From NCBI RefSeq assembly GCF_014323405.1, contig NZ_JACRWE010000001.1, positions 310,001-374,000 on the forward strand: a stretch of DNA of 64,000 nt. Reading direction: 5' to 3'. How positions within the stretch are numbered: position 1 is the first letter of the stretch; each line of letters begins with the position of its first letter. Under the pieces are notes generated by a model that saw only the letters and a program-made list of their open reading frames with translations, had not been told where the DNA came from and did no database searches. Source of the stretch: Romboutsia faecis. GTDB lineage: Bacteria > Bacillota > Clostridia > Peptostreptococcales > Peptostreptococcaceae. Shown piece by piece: positions 9,470 through 18,618 of the stretch. A program made the translations under genes and the position numbers.

Positions 9470-10783
9470 TTACTTTACATAATACTGTGTAGATACTTTC
9501 GTTAAAAGATAGTCTATGCATAAAGATAAGGTTTTCTGATCTCCAATAAGACCACCTTTTGTAATTGCTGGCATGTTAGGGTATTTACCACCAATAAACC
9601 TACCATACACAGCAAGAGGAATTACCTCATCTTTTATATCAATCCCTTTTACTCCTAACTTTTTCATGACCTCCATAGTTACATCTCCACCACTTGTGTA
9701 CAATGCTCCTATTGATGACTTAGATATTTCTAGTGCTTTTTCTGTTATCTTAGCCAGACCTATATTTATTTTTACTGAAATTGCTTCTTCATCTAAATTT
9801 AAACCTTTAGATAACTCCTTTAGATCAAGCACTTCATCTTCTCTAGTAGTTGTTGAAATTCCTATTACATTTGATTTATCTTCAATTAATTTTTCACTTA
9901 TAATATTCGTTACTCTTTCTATTTCATAATCAATTTCTTCATCATTGATAAGTTTTAATGAATCTACTTTTATTAATGCTGGTCCTTTATTTGCTACTAA
10001 ATATTCTATTTGGCCAATAGTGGTTTTAGATACACTTCCTATAGCAAAAAATACCTTCTTCCCTTGTTCTACTACTGAAGCACCATACTTTTCATTCATA
10101 AAACTTTTAGTAAATGGTCCTGGGTCTACAGGAATAATATTTAAGTTAGTCATATTAGAAGCTTGAGCAATAATATCAATATCATCATTAGTTACTGCAT
10201 CTATAACTATTATTCTATTACCTTCATCTACAAGAAGATTTATTTTTCTACTTAAAAAATCCTCTCCTCTTAATACATCATTAATTTCAATCTTCCCAAC
10301 CCTATACTTAGTTTGACTCTCAATTATTTCATTAACATTTGAGTTCCTTACAGGACATTTTGGATCTCTTGCAACTAATGTTTTTTGAAGAGGCACTGAA
10401 TTGACAAGTAAGAATCCACCAATAGATATTCTCCCTGAATCTGGATAAGATGCAACTACAATAGCAATTGAGTCTTCATCATTGTCTAAAATTGCATCAA
10501 TCTCGCTACCTATATTCCCCCTTAAAGTACTATCTATTCTTTTTGCATAAATGGGATTTAGGTTCTTAACTCTATTAACTTCTTCCATTACTTTTTTATA
10601 AGCATCTTCTTTAGTTATTCCCCTGCTATCTGTACTTATTGCTACTATATCATACTTAGACATATTATCTCCATTAAGTAACTTTGAATCTATAAATGTT
10701 GAACATTTAAAACCTTCTTTTGCTAACAAAACACTTGTTGCATTTGCACCTGTAAGATCATCAGCTATTACATATAGTTTCAT
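9470..10783 (-). CDS. dtnK: Four-carbon acid sugar kinase (DUF1537, D-threonate kinase type)
   Basis: A 437-residue cytoplasmic kinase of the four-carbon acid sugar kinase family (formerly DUF1537). The N-terminal signature VIADDLTGANATSVLLAKEGF binds the sugar acid, and the C-terminal ATP domain has LYTSGGDVT and an inactive-looking turn at YGRFIGG. DtnK and PdxA2 together are a known two-step route from D-threonate to dihydroxyacetone phosphate. No LtnD/DenD-type dehydrogenase is nearby, which fits D-threonate better than L-threonate or erythronate (inference). The start ATG follows AGGGGGC. The gene lies 14 bp downstream of the DeoR regulator. Confidence 0.88.
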   Translation of the reverse strand: MKLYVIADDLTGANATSVLLAKEGFKCSTFIDSKLLNGDNMSKYDIVAISTDSRGITKEDAYKKVMEEVNRVKNLNPIYAKRIDSTLRGNIGSEIDAILDNDEDSIAIVVASYPDSGRISIGGFLLVNSVPLQKTLVARDPKCPVRNSNVNEIIESQTKYRVGKIEINDVLRGEDFLSRKINLLVDEGNRIIVIDAVTNDDIDIIAQASNMTNLNIIPVDPGPFTKSFMNEKYGASVVEQGKKVFFAIGSVSKTTIGQIEYLVANKGPALIKVDSLKLINDEEIDYEIERVTNIISEKLIEDKSNVIGISTTTREDEVLDLKELSKGLNLDEEAISVKINIGLAKITEKALEISKSSIGALYTSGGDVTMEVMKKLGVKGIDIKDEVIPLAVYGRFIGGKYPNMPAITKGGLIGDQKTLSLCIDYLLTKVSTQYYVK

Positions 10784-10797
10784 TTGTGCCCCCTAAG

Positions 10798-11559
10798 TTA
10801 AATTATTTTTATATTTACACCTTTATTAGCAATTTCATATTTAATATCTTCATCTAACCCTTCATTTGTTATAACTATTTCGAAATCTTTCAAGCTACAT
10901 ATTTTGGCAAAGCTTCTTTTATTAAACTTTGAGTTATCGGTTACCAAAACTCTATGCTGAGATGAATTCATCATAGCCTTCTTTACTTTAGACTTATCTG
11001 ATAAAAAAGTAAATAAATCCAAATCTTCATTTATAGCACTTGCACCCACAAAGCATATATCTGCATTTATGTTATTTAAAAATTCCATTGCATGACTATC
11101 TATACAGCTACCTATATTACTTTGAATTCTTCCTCCTGTGCAGTATACTTCTATATTTTCATATTTCATAAGGTATGCAGCTATTAAAATATCAGTCGTA
11201 ATAATTTTTAAATTTTTTCTTTCAACTAATTCTTTCGCTATCTCCATACAAGTAGTTCCTGCATCTAATATAATAATTGAATTATCTGAAACTAACTTAG
11301 CTGCTTCTTTTGCTATTTTTACTTTTTCATCTATATTGCTTTTTTCTTTATCTTCATAACCTTCTTCCTTAACCATATTAGAACCAATAACAGCTCCACC
11401 AAAGACTCTAGTCAACAGTCTATCTCTTTCCATTTTATCTAAATCTCTTCTTATGGTCATTGTAGCTACATCAAATATTTCAGCTAACTCATTAACTGTT
11501 GCATTTTTGTTTTTTAGTATATATTCATAAATTTGTTTATGTCTATCTAATTGAAACAT
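10798..11559 (-). CDS. DeoR/GlpR-family transcriptional regulator of the sugar-acid operon
   Basis: 253 residues. The N-terminal DeoR winged helix is clear (RHKQIYEYILKNKNATVNELAEIF, then VATMTIRRDLDKME as recognition helix), followed by the phosphosugar-sensing DeoRC domain with IILDAGTTCMEIA and VTDNSKF. The ATG at 11557-11559 is chosen over an adjacent GTG because AAGGTG is correctly spaced. It is the first gene of the dtnK-pdxA2-gntP operon. Direct repeats between its promoter and start (11587-11629) make autorepression likely, lifted by a phosphorylated intermediate (inference). Confidence 0.9.
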   Translation of the reverse strand: MFQLDRHKQIYEYILKNKNATVNELAEIFDVATMTIRRDLDKMERDRLLTRVFGGAVIGSNMVKEEGYEDKEKSNIDEKVKIAKEAAKLVSDNSIIILDAGTTCMEIAKELVERKNLKIITTDILIAAYLMKYENIEVYCTGGRIQSNIGSCIDSHAMEFLNNINADICFVGASAINEDLDLFTFLSDKSKVKKAMMNSSQHRVLVTDNSKFNKRSFAKICSLKDFEIVITNEGLDEDIKYEIANKGVNIKII

Positions 11560-11586
11560 CACTACACCTTCTTTAAAATATATTTC

Positions 11587-11629
11587 ATTTTATGTTTATG
11601 TAAGTTAATTTATGTTATTTTATGTTTAT
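11587..11629 (-). promoter_or_regulatory. Candidate DeoR operator: 13-bp direct repeats
   Basis: The 13-mer ATTTTATGTTTAT occurs exactly at 11587-11599 and 11617-11629. The 30-bp period is close to three helical turns, and a third partial copy lies at 11607-11617. The site is between the candidate promoter and the DeoR start, where binding would block transcription. Confidence 0.6.
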
Positions 11630-11637
11630 CTTCATTT

Positions 11638-11668
11638 ATATTATTTCATATTCCTCTTATATTTGCAA
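11638..11668 (-). promoter_or_regulatory. Candidate promoter of the deoR-dtnK-pdxA2-gntP operon
   Basis: On the minus strand TTGCAA (11663-11668) is followed 19 bp later by TAATAT (11638-11643). The long spacer lowers confidence. The operator-like repeats are immediately downstream. Confidence 0.4.
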
Positions 11669-11731
11669 CACTTTTTATTCATTTACTTACATTTAGTGTA
11701 TAATATTATTATAAATAGTATATAACATTAA

Positions 11732-11768
11732 AAAGACATGCCTTAATTAAACATTTTGGCATGTCTTT
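11732..11768 (-). terminator. Terminator of the membrane histidine kinase gene
   Basis: A perfect 11-bp stem AAAGACATGCC/GGCATGTCTTT has a 15-base loop and a minus-strand TTTTT run. It is symmetrical and could work in either direction, but only the leftward kinase gene reads into it. Confidence 0.8.
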
Positions 11769-11892
11769 CACAATTTATTTAGTATTATATTTTTACTTTA
11801 CATACCCAATATTGAAATCAATTATGTTAAATAACTTTTCATTATTTAAAAATCTTCCTAAGTATTATTGGCTATACATATAACTTACTGAA

Positions 11893-13851
11893 TTACTCAT
11901 CTTTATTGTATATATCTGAAAGCTCTATCTTGCTAGTATAATCTAATGGTACATTCATAAGATTTTGATTTGAATTTTCCTTATCTACAAAACCTTGTGG
12001 TATTTTTATTATAAATTTCGTTCCTTTATTAATTTCACTTTCGACATTAATGCTTCCATTATGTATGCCAACTAGGCCTTTAACTATAAATAGCCCCAAG
12101 CCACTACCTTCATGTTCTCTTTCTAAAGAAGGATATCGTTTTGCTTTTTTAAATTTTTCAAACAAATGATCTTTAGTATCATTTGACATTCCGATACCAT
12201 CATCTTTAACTTCAATGATAATATCCTTTCCTGCTTTTTTTAAATTTACATATATATGTCCCCCATCATTAGTAAATTTAATTGAATTAGATAAAAGATT
12301 AAGCATTATCCTTTCAATTTTACTTCTATCAATTGCTGTTATTATCTCCTCTTCTTCTGTATCAAATATTATTTCTATATTATAAGAGTTCGCTAAATCT
12401 ATAACAGACATTGTAACATCTTCAACTACATCAACAATATTTTCATTTTTAAAAGTAGCATCAACATAACCAACCTCTATTTTACTAACATCTATTAAAT
12501 TATTTATTAATCTAAGTAATCTATTAGAATTTTTATTAATTAAATTAATCTGTTTTTGAAAAAATTCTTTCTCATACTTATCATTATATACTTTTAAGTT
12601 TAGTAACTTATTTGCATTTATTATAATATTTAATGGTGTTCTTAATTCATGTGACATAGTAATTATAAAATCAGTTTTTATTTCATCTTTTTCTATTGAT
12701 TTTCTTAATAACAATTTATCTTTTAATGAGTTTTTCTTATTAGAAGAATACATATAAATCAAAGTAGTAATTCCTAATATAACTAGTAGTATACTAACCC
12801 AAATAATTATCTCTAAATACCTAGGTACTAATAAATCAAATGTGCCCTTATTTATAATCACACTATTCTTAGGTAATAATAAAGGGTCTATATTATATTC
12901 TCTTAATGATTGAAAATTAAATATGGCTGTATTAAAAGTACTATATGTTGGAGTAACCATTTCTTTATGCTCACCATTTATTGTTTCTTCTAAAAATACC
13001 GCTGCTATTTTTCCTAACTTACTCTCATCATTAACTATCCCTCCAATGGCACCTGCTTCTACATAAGTCTTCAATTTACTATATATAGGTACATCAGTAA
13101 CTTTTTTGATTTCTTCTATAATATTTGTCTCATTCATAAACTCTCCATCGGCGAAGTCTTTATATGTTACACATACTATAATAGCGTAAGAATCATCTAA
13201 TTTATTTATTTTATCTTTTATATCTTCAAAGGTATCACTCTCTATTGTACACATACTAAATGGTCTTGATGTAAACTTTGTTAGATGACTTATATTTTTC
13301 TTTATCATATTACTATAGATACTATTGTTTAAAAGTAAACATATATTTTTAACGTCACTATTTAAATTAAGTATTGTATCTAGAAAAAATAAATTATCTT
13401 GATACTCAAGTATTCCCGTAATATAGTTCTCTTCTTCTGAACTTAAAGAAATATAGCCATTAACCCCTACAAATACTATAGGCTTTTTATACATAAAAAA
13501 GTCTTTATTAAATAAATTATGTCTAGCAAAATTCAATGCTTCATCGTCAATAGTCAATATGCAATCTATGTCTTCATTCTTATACTTTATATTTAATAAT
13601 TTCATAAAACTCTCGTTATAAATATCTGAATCAGAAGAAGTGCTATCTAAAAAATCTACTTTTACATTAATATTTTTTAAATTTCTTTTAACTTCCTCAA
13701 CTATAGAATGCTCCCATTTATTTTCAGAATTATACGAACATAAAATTAAAACATTTTTCTTGCTTTCTTGACTATAAGAGTTTATATAAAAAAATGAAAT
13801 TAAAATAATTATAGCTAATAATAAAATACTAAATTTCCTTTTACAAATCAT
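11893..13851 (-). CDS. Membrane sensor histidine kinase with ABC-substrate-binding-like sensor domain
   Basis: 652 residues. An N-terminal TM (about 8-25) is followed by an extracytoplasmic region of roughly 300 residues resembling the ABC transporter substrate-binding family PF04392 (VLILCSYNSENKWEHSIVEE, then PIVFVGVNGY). A second TM at about 345-367 precedes HisKA (MSHELRTPLNIIIN), the N-box (NLLSNSIKFTNDGG), G1 (VKDDGIGMS) and G2 (GSGLGLFIVKG). It probably senses a small extracellular ligand. There is no response regulator nearby. Kinase core and tail (KIELSDIYNKDE) resemble the soluble kinase at 3305-4543, so the two are paralogues. The start ATG follows AGGAG. Confidence 0.9.
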   Translation of the reverse strand: MICKRKFSILLLAIIILISFFYINSYSQESKKNVLILCSYNSENKWEHSIVEEVKRNLKNINVKVDFLDSTSSDSDIYNESFMKLLNIKYKNEDIDCILTIDDEALNFARHNLFNKDFFMYKKPIVFVGVNGYISLSSEEENYITGILEYQDNLFFLDTILNLNSDVKNICLLLNNSIYSNMIKKNISHLTKFTSRPFSMCTIESDTFEDIKDKINKLDDSYAIIVCVTYKDFADGEFMNETNIIEEIKKVTDVPIYSKLKTYVEAGAIGGIVNDESKLGKIAAVFLEETINGEHKEMVTPTYSTFNTAIFNFQSLREYNIDPLLLPKNSVIINKGTFDLLVPRYLEIIIWVSILLVILGITTLIYMYSSNKKNSLKDKLLLRKSIEKDEIKTDFIITMSHELRTPLNIIINANKLLNLKVYNDKYEKEFFQKQINLINKNSNRLLRLINNLIDVSKIEVGYVDATFKNENIVDVVEDVTMSVIDLANSYNIEIIFDTEEEEIITAIDRSKIERIMLNLLSNSIKFTNDGGHIYVNLKKAGKDIIIEVKDDGIGMSNDTKDHLFEKFKKAKRYPSLEREHEGSGLGLFIVKGLVGIHNGSINVESEINKGTKFIIKIPQGFVDKENSNQNLMNVPLDYTSKIELSDIYNKDE

Positions 13852-13988
13852 AATTTTAGCTCCTAATCTTAATTTAGTATAAAATTATTTTATGTTGTTA
13901 TATGTTATTAATACTGTTAAAATATTCAATTCTATATTTATTTTAAAGTTATATTATCAATTAACTTAAGACTTTTTACAGTTAAAAT

Positions 13989-14029
13989 ATAAAGGCGTAT
14001 CTTAAAATAAATTTAAAATACGCCTTTAT
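13989..14029 (-). terminator. Terminator downstream of the nuclease lipoprotein gene
   Basis: A perfect 12-bp stem ATAAAGGCGTAT/ATACGCCTTTAT (13989-14000 and 14018-14029) has a 17-base loop. It is the only clear signal in the 304-bp gap 13852-14155, about 127 bp past the nuclease stop. The rest of the gap is featureless AT-rich DNA. Confidence 0.6.
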
Positions 14030-14155
14030 ATATAATTATATATATATTTACTTAATATTTTTAAGACTCAACTGTCAGTTTCCTAATATATTAAGTATTT
14101 ATTCAATATATTATCGGTATTTTATAGTTCAGTCTTAAATCTGCCCTATATAACT

Positions 14156-15004
14156 TTAGCTATAACAAGTTTTGCATGCTGAGTATCCAGATTCTTTTGC
14201 TTCTGATTCAGTCATTTTAGTAGAATTTTTCATTCCATGAGCTTCTGGAGTAGAGTGATATTTTTTTGAAGAAGTATTTGCATACACCGATATAGAATTA
14301 GTATTTATATCATTTTCTACAGTGGGTGCTAAGCTTTGATTAAATCCTTTATCTGTTACATATCCATATATTGACCATATATTCTTTTCACTTTTTTGAG
14401 CCTCATATTGTGCTTCTTTCATTTTATCTAAGTGTCTAACTGCATCATATATATATCCTACTCTAGCTAAGCCTTCTCTAACAACTTCTTCATTATACAT
14501 TTTATAATCTTTATTTCCTGTTGAATCATACCATAAGTATCCTAAATAACGACCATATTTATCTGTTTTCGATCCATCTGTTTCTACATAAACAACATTA
14601 CCTCTTTTAATATTATTTTTAGCAAAACTAGTAGCAACATCTCCTAAGTATTGTTTTTCCTTAGTATCTTCTGGGGTATCTATTAATAGTATACGTAAAC
14701 TTTCATTAGTTCCGTCTTCAAATTTTAACTTTACAGTATCACCATCAATAACTCTATCTACAGTAGCTTTTAGTACATATTCAGGTACATTTCCATTTTT
14801 TAAAGCTTTTTTAATCTCATCATAAGAAAGTACTTTTGATTTCAAACTACTATTTTCTGTTGCAGTATCTTGCATATTTGATACTTGTTGAGATACTTGA
14901 GTTAAATTTTCAAAATCACTGCTACATCCACTTAATAAAAGTGAAAGTGAAAGAATTCCTGATAGTAGTATATTTTTAGTTTCCTTAGTTGTTAATAACC
15001 TCAT
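14156..15004 (-). CDS. Secreted thermonuclease (SNase-like) lipoprotein
   Basis: 282 residues. The signal peptide ends in the lipobox LLLSGC at about residue 27, so the protein is membrane-anchored outside the cell. The staphylococcal nuclease domain spans about 80-215, with VIDGDTVKLKF (metal Asp), RILLIDTPED (catalytic Arg and Asp) and KYGRYLGYLW (second Arg). The C-terminus YHSTPEAHGMKN...CKTC looks like the small Cys-pair domain found at the end of many secreted clostridial nucleases. Probable role: degradation of extracellular nucleic acid. The start ATG follows TTAAGGAGA, and an extended -10 (TGATATAAT) lies upstream. Confidence 0.9.
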   Translation of the reverse strand: MRLLTTKETKNILLSGILSLSLLLSGCSSDFENLTQVSQQVSNMQDTATENSSLKSKVLSYDEIKKALKNGNVPEYVLKATVDRVIDGDTVKLKFEDGTNESLRILLIDTPEDTKEKQYLGDVATSFAKNNIKRGNVVYVETDGSKTDKYGRYLGYLWYDSTGNKDYKMYNEEVVREGLARVGYIYDAVRHLDKMKEAQYEAQKSEKNIWSIYGYVTDKGFNQSLAPTVENDINTNSISVYANTSSKKYHSTPEAHGMKNSTKMTESEAKESGYSACKTCYS

Positions 15005-15073
15005 AATATGTCTCCTTAATTTAATACATTCATTTATAATTATATTATATCATAAGGAGTGTAACATATATTT

Positions 15074-15778
15074 TTACACTAAATCAACTATAGCCCCTCT
15101 AAGTATACCTTTTTCAAGATCAACTTTTTTTATCTTACACACAACTTTACTTCCTTCAGCCTCATTTTCTCCTATATATCTTGCATTACAAAGCATATCC
15201 ATACCGTTTATTACTCCTACAAAACAACTACCATTTACAACTTCTTTTACAATTCCAACAACTAAATTTCCTTTTTTCAAATCTTTATAATTTATCGGAT
15301 ATTTACTCTCATATTTTTCTTTCTTTTTTACACATATTCTACCATCCATGCTTATTTTTCTAAACTCTATACCATAAATTATATCTCCTTCTTTATAAAC
15401 ATCACTAATTGAGCTATAATCACAAGAAAAATCACAGTTTGTAATTAATCCATTTACTCCGTATATAGATAAATATGCACCTCTATTTATTATCTTAGTT
15501 ATCTTTGCTTTATTTATTTCATTACTTTTTAATTTTTCTATGACTATTTTTCTTTTTATATCACTAACTTCCTTTAAAGAAATTTCCCCCTCTTTTAATT
15601 CAACATAATTAATACTTTTTCCTATAAATAAGTCATATTGAATGATATAAGGTATTTTATATTTTTCAATTTTATATTCCAATTTATTTTTTTCATTATT
15701 TAATACAATATAATCAATATCATTCTTATCATTATAAATAATTTCTTTAACCCTTGCGCTCTTTATATTTTCAAACAT
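15074..15778 (-). CDS. S1-like RNA-binding domain protein A of the S1/winged-helix operon
   Basis: About 234 residues. An S1/OB-fold repeat is visible (KAKITKIINRGAYLSIYGVNGLI) and a second degenerate one near the C-terminus (GNLVVGIVKEVVNGSCFVGVINGMDMLC). It is a paralogue of the protein at 17677-18420, sharing the order S1 motif, YKEGDII, KKGNLVVGIV and a final LRG.IV. Two starts are possible: ATG 15790 without a good site, or ATG 15778 behind GGGAG. The latter is used. It is the last gene of a four-gene operon with 8-11 bp gaps or overlaps. The function is unknown. Confidence 0.65.
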   Translation of the reverse strand: MFENIKSARVKEIIYNDKNDIDYIVLNNEKNKLEYKIEKYKIPYIIQYDLFIGKSINYVELKEGEISLKEVSDIKRKIVIEKLKSNEINKAKITKIINRGAYLSIYGVNGLITNCDFSCDYSSISDVYKEGDIIYGIEFRKISMDGRICVKKKEKYESKYPINYKDLKKGNLVVGIVKEVVNGSCFVGVINGMDMLCNARYIGENEAEGSKVVCKIKKVDLEKGILRGAIVDLV

Positions 15779-15798
15779 CTTCTCTCCCATTTATTATT

Positions 15799-16707
15799 CT
15801 AGATTGCTATTTCTTCTATAATAATTCCTTCTTCAATTGCTAAGTTTTTATTAGTAATAACTACATTAGATAAATTTAAATCCCTATGTTTAAGCTCACC
15901 TTCTACCATTTTCATATAGTCATAATTTATAAATACTAAATTTAACTTTACTTCTTCAACATCCAATGAACAATATTTATCTATATAAGCCCTATTTTGT
16001 ATAAATTTACTAAATCTCTCTATATATATACATATTTTATCTATTTCATCTTCAATAATAACTTTTATAAGATATGCACAATTTATTTCATTATCTAAAT
16101 TAAGCATCATATCTATTTTTAAATTTAAAAATACTGAATTTCCTAGTTCTATCTCTTCATTATTAAATTCTAAATATTCTCTAATTCTAAATCTATTTTC
16201 TATACCTATTATATTTGACTTTGATAATTCTCTTAAGTATATCTCTGTACAGATTAATGACTTTACTACACTATGAGGATGTATCTGAAACATGCTATCA
16301 TAAGTTTTCCTTTGGCTAGTTAAATCATCAACTCTAGGATTTATATCTTCATTTGAATAATTATTTAATAAATACATACCTCCAATATCCAATACATAAC
16401 AAACTACTTCTCCGTACTTTTCATTATATAAAGTAATCTCATTAATTAAATTATACGATTTATTCAATTTTTCTAACCGACTTGACCAATTTTTATTTAG
16501 TCCTATAATAGAAAAATATCTATGAATTTGTTCTAAAGTTGCCATTTTAAATTTATGTAAAAATTCACATAATCTTATATCCATAATAGATATTTCCAAA
16601 CGACCATTTACACTATCATTAAATCCATTTATTACGCACTTAGCTATTTCATTATAACTCGTTGAAATATGACCACATGATATTTTTAAACTATAATTAC
16701 TATGCAT
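15799..16707 (-). CDS. Replication-relaxation-like winged-helix protein A
   Basis: 302 residues with no membrane segment. Near residue 45-75 a winged-helix-like stretch reads EFLHKFKMATLEQIHRYFSI, resembling replication-relaxation family proteins (PF13814). The next part has a YVLDIGGMYLL turn typical of that fold. The same pattern (FKFATLNQIKQYM) occurs in the neighbour at 16700-17665, so the two are distant paralogues. Its start ATG follows AGGTGAG inside the end of that neighbour (8-bp overlap), which indicates translational coupling. Family recognition is tentative; the role is unknown. Confidence 0.6.
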   Translation of the reverse strand: MHSNYSLKISCGHISTSYNEIAKCVINGFNDSVNGRLEISIMDIRLCEFLHKFKMATLEQIHRYFSIIGLNKNWSSRLEKLNKSYNLINEITLYNEKYGEVVCYVLDIGGMYLLNNYSNEDINPRVDDLTSQRKTYDSMFQIHPHSVVKSLICTEIYLRELSKSNIIGIENRFRIREYLEFNNEEIELGNSVFLNLKIDMMLNLDNEINCAYLIKVIIEDEIDKICIYIERFSKFIQNRAYIDKYCSLDVEEVKLNLVFINYDYMKMVEGELKHRDLNLSNVVITNKNLAIEEGIIIEEIAI

Positions 16708-17665
16708 TTAACTCACCTATGCTTTCTTGTATAAAACTATCCATAAGACTTATATTATAAAGCTCTTTACTATTATAAGAATTTCCTTTAAATGCAGCTT
16801 TTCCGTTTAAGAATTGCATACTTAGTACTTCATCATATGTATATAAGACTGTTGTATTTATATGAAGTGACGATATTCTAAGTCTTCTTGCTACTACTTC
16901 TAACATTTCTCTATCTTCGCAGATAAATATTAATTTTGGTTTTTTGTCTAATCCATGAGAACTTCTTTTACAAGCATCATTTGATAAGTACCTTTCAAAC
17001 TTTAATATCTTCTTTAAAAAACTTGTTTTTAAATCACTTTCTCTTACAATATCTACAATAAAGCATTCTTTTCTATCACCATATTTTATAGTAAATTCTA
17101 ATTCTATATTCACACTTTCTAGAACCATATATCTTTGACACGGATTCAAAGTAACGTTAATAACGTTTTCAAAACCATAAGATTGCACTAAATTAATATA
17201 AAAATCTAAAGACAGTATATTTTTTAATATTCGCTCAGGACTTTTGGCAATATCTCTTACCATCCATTTTCGACTATCAATAGCTGAATAATTTCTTAGT
17301 ATTTCAACTAAATTTCTACTAGAGCAATATAATATATTCTCTTCTTTTATACTATCGTCTTCAATAGAATTCTCACTCTTTAAAACACACCTTTTTAAAA
17401 TATTCTTTTCTATTAAAAAATTTATATCTGATTCTTCAAATTCATTTCCTGATAAATCCATGTATTGTTTTATTTGATTCAATGTTGCAAATTTAAATCC
17501 ATATATGAACTTACATAATTCAATAATCCACTTACAATCTTTATTTATTAATTCTTCTTCTAAAAGAAGATTGTAGTCATAACTTATATCTAAATCTAAA
17601 ATTTCTTGATAATACCCCTCAGATATTTTATATCTTCTATCAGTATCTAAATTAAAGTACTTCAT
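16700..17665 (-). CDS. Replication-relaxation-like winged-helix protein B
   Basis: 321 residues, soluble. A winged-helix segment WIIELCKFIYGFKFATLNQIKQYMDLSG lies near residues 44-72. A later region with LEFTIKYGDRKECFIVDIVRE and PKLIFICEDREMLEVV looks like the degenerate restriction-endonuclease-like half seen in replication-relaxation proteins. That comparison is a judgement from pattern only. It is the second gene of the operon, 11 bp after the S1 protein B gene, and overlaps the next gene by 8 bp. The start ATG follows AAAGGGAG. Confidence 0.6.
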   Translation of the reverse strand: MKYFNLDTDRRYKISEGYYQEILDLDISYDYNLLLEEELINKDCKWIIELCKFIYGFKFATLNQIKQYMDLSGNEFEESDINFLIEKNILKRCVLKSENSIEDDSIKEENILYCSSRNLVEILRNYSAIDSRKWMVRDIAKSPERILKNILSLDFYINLVQSYGFENVINVTLNPCQRYMVLESVNIELEFTIKYGDRKECFIVDIVRESDLKTSFLKKILKFERYLSNDACKRSSHGLDKKPKLIFICEDREMLEVVARRLRISSLHINTTVLYTYDEVLSMQFLNGKAAFKGNSYNSKELYNISLMDSFIQESIGELNA

Positions 17666-17676
17666 CTATTCTCCCT

Positions 17677-18420
17677 TTACCCTTCAATAATTTTAACTAC
17701 CTTACCTCTTAACTTATTGTTATCTTCAACTAATTTAGAAACAGTTGTAAGCCTTACTATAACCTTACTTCCTATTTGTATATCTTCTTCTAGTTGATCT
17801 GGTATTGAACATATTACATCTCTATCATTCAATATATAAACAAAACAAGCTGTAGGCATAATGGTTCTTATCGTACCTTCAAATTCTTTTCCTTTTTTCA
17901 AATCTTCTTTTTTTACTCCTCTTTCAGGACTATTTAGCTTAACATTTAACTCAACTTCTAAAGCAGTTTTTTCAACATATTTTAATTTTAAATTATCTAT
18001 CATATCTCCTTCTTTGAAAACTTCAAATATTCTCGTATTATCTTTAAATATATCTTTGTTTAATGCTTTTACTTGAGTACCATTTATATTAATAAATGCT
18101 CCCCAATCTAGTATTTTTTCTATAGTTCCCAAAGTGTTGTGGTATAAATCTTTTTTTATCGATGCCATAGTATTTTTAGAGTATTCAATTTTACCAAATA
18201 TTAAATTATTTTCTCTATCAATATGTTCTACAACATAATCTACAACTTTACCTATATATTTTTTCTTATCAATTTTATACTTTGGATTATCTTTAACTAA
18301 AACCCTTTTATCAGAACTTATTACGAACATATCTTCTTCAGTTTCATCACAAGCACCATACATTATTATAGTTCCCTGTAATATTTTTTTAAAATCATCC
18401 CTTATTTCAAACCTCTTCAA
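17677..18420 (-). CDS. S1-like RNA-binding domain protein B, first gene of the S1/winged-helix operon
   Basis: 247 residues. It carries an S1/OB-fold motif (GTIEKILDWGAFININGTQVKAL) and a second OB-like repeat (GKEFEGTIRTIMPTACFVYILNDRDVIC). It is a paralogue of the last gene of the same operon. The start is TTG at 18418-18420, supported by AGAGGAG about ten bases upstream; no ATG in this frame has a site. The arrangement S1, winged helix, winged helix, S1 suggests a nucleic-acid-binding complex of unknown purpose. Confidence 0.65.
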   Translation of the reverse strand: MKRFEIRDDFKKILQGTIIMYGACDETEEDMFVISSDKRVLVKDNPKYKIDKKKYIGKVVDYVVEHIDRENNLIFGKIEYSKNTMASIKKDLYHNTLGTIEKILDWGAFININGTQVKALNKDIFKDNTRIFEVFKEGDMIDNLKLKYVEKTALEVELNVKLNSPERGVKKEDLKKGKEFEGTIRTIMPTACFVYILNDRDVICSIPDQLEEDIQIGSKVIVRLTTVSKLVEDNNKLRGKVVKIIEG

Positions 18421-18539
18421 TAAAACACAACTCCTCTAAACATACTATTTCCATTTATCAATATCACATATATTAACTAAAATAATAAATTAGTTTGTCT
18501 TTGTATGTCAATATATTTGGATAATTTTGTATTATTATA

Positions 18540-18592
18540 TAAAAAAATGATTGTAAAAGTGTAATTTATAATAATACACCTTTACAATCATT
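18540..18592 (-). terminator. Strong terminator of the beta-trefoil-like gene
   Basis: An 18-bp stem (18546-18563 and 18575-18592) with one G-T wobble in the minus-strand RNA is followed by seven T on that strand. It lies 27 bp past the stop at 18619. Confidence 0.85.
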
Positions 18593-18618
18593 ACTACTTC
18601 GTAATTAAAATTTTTATT

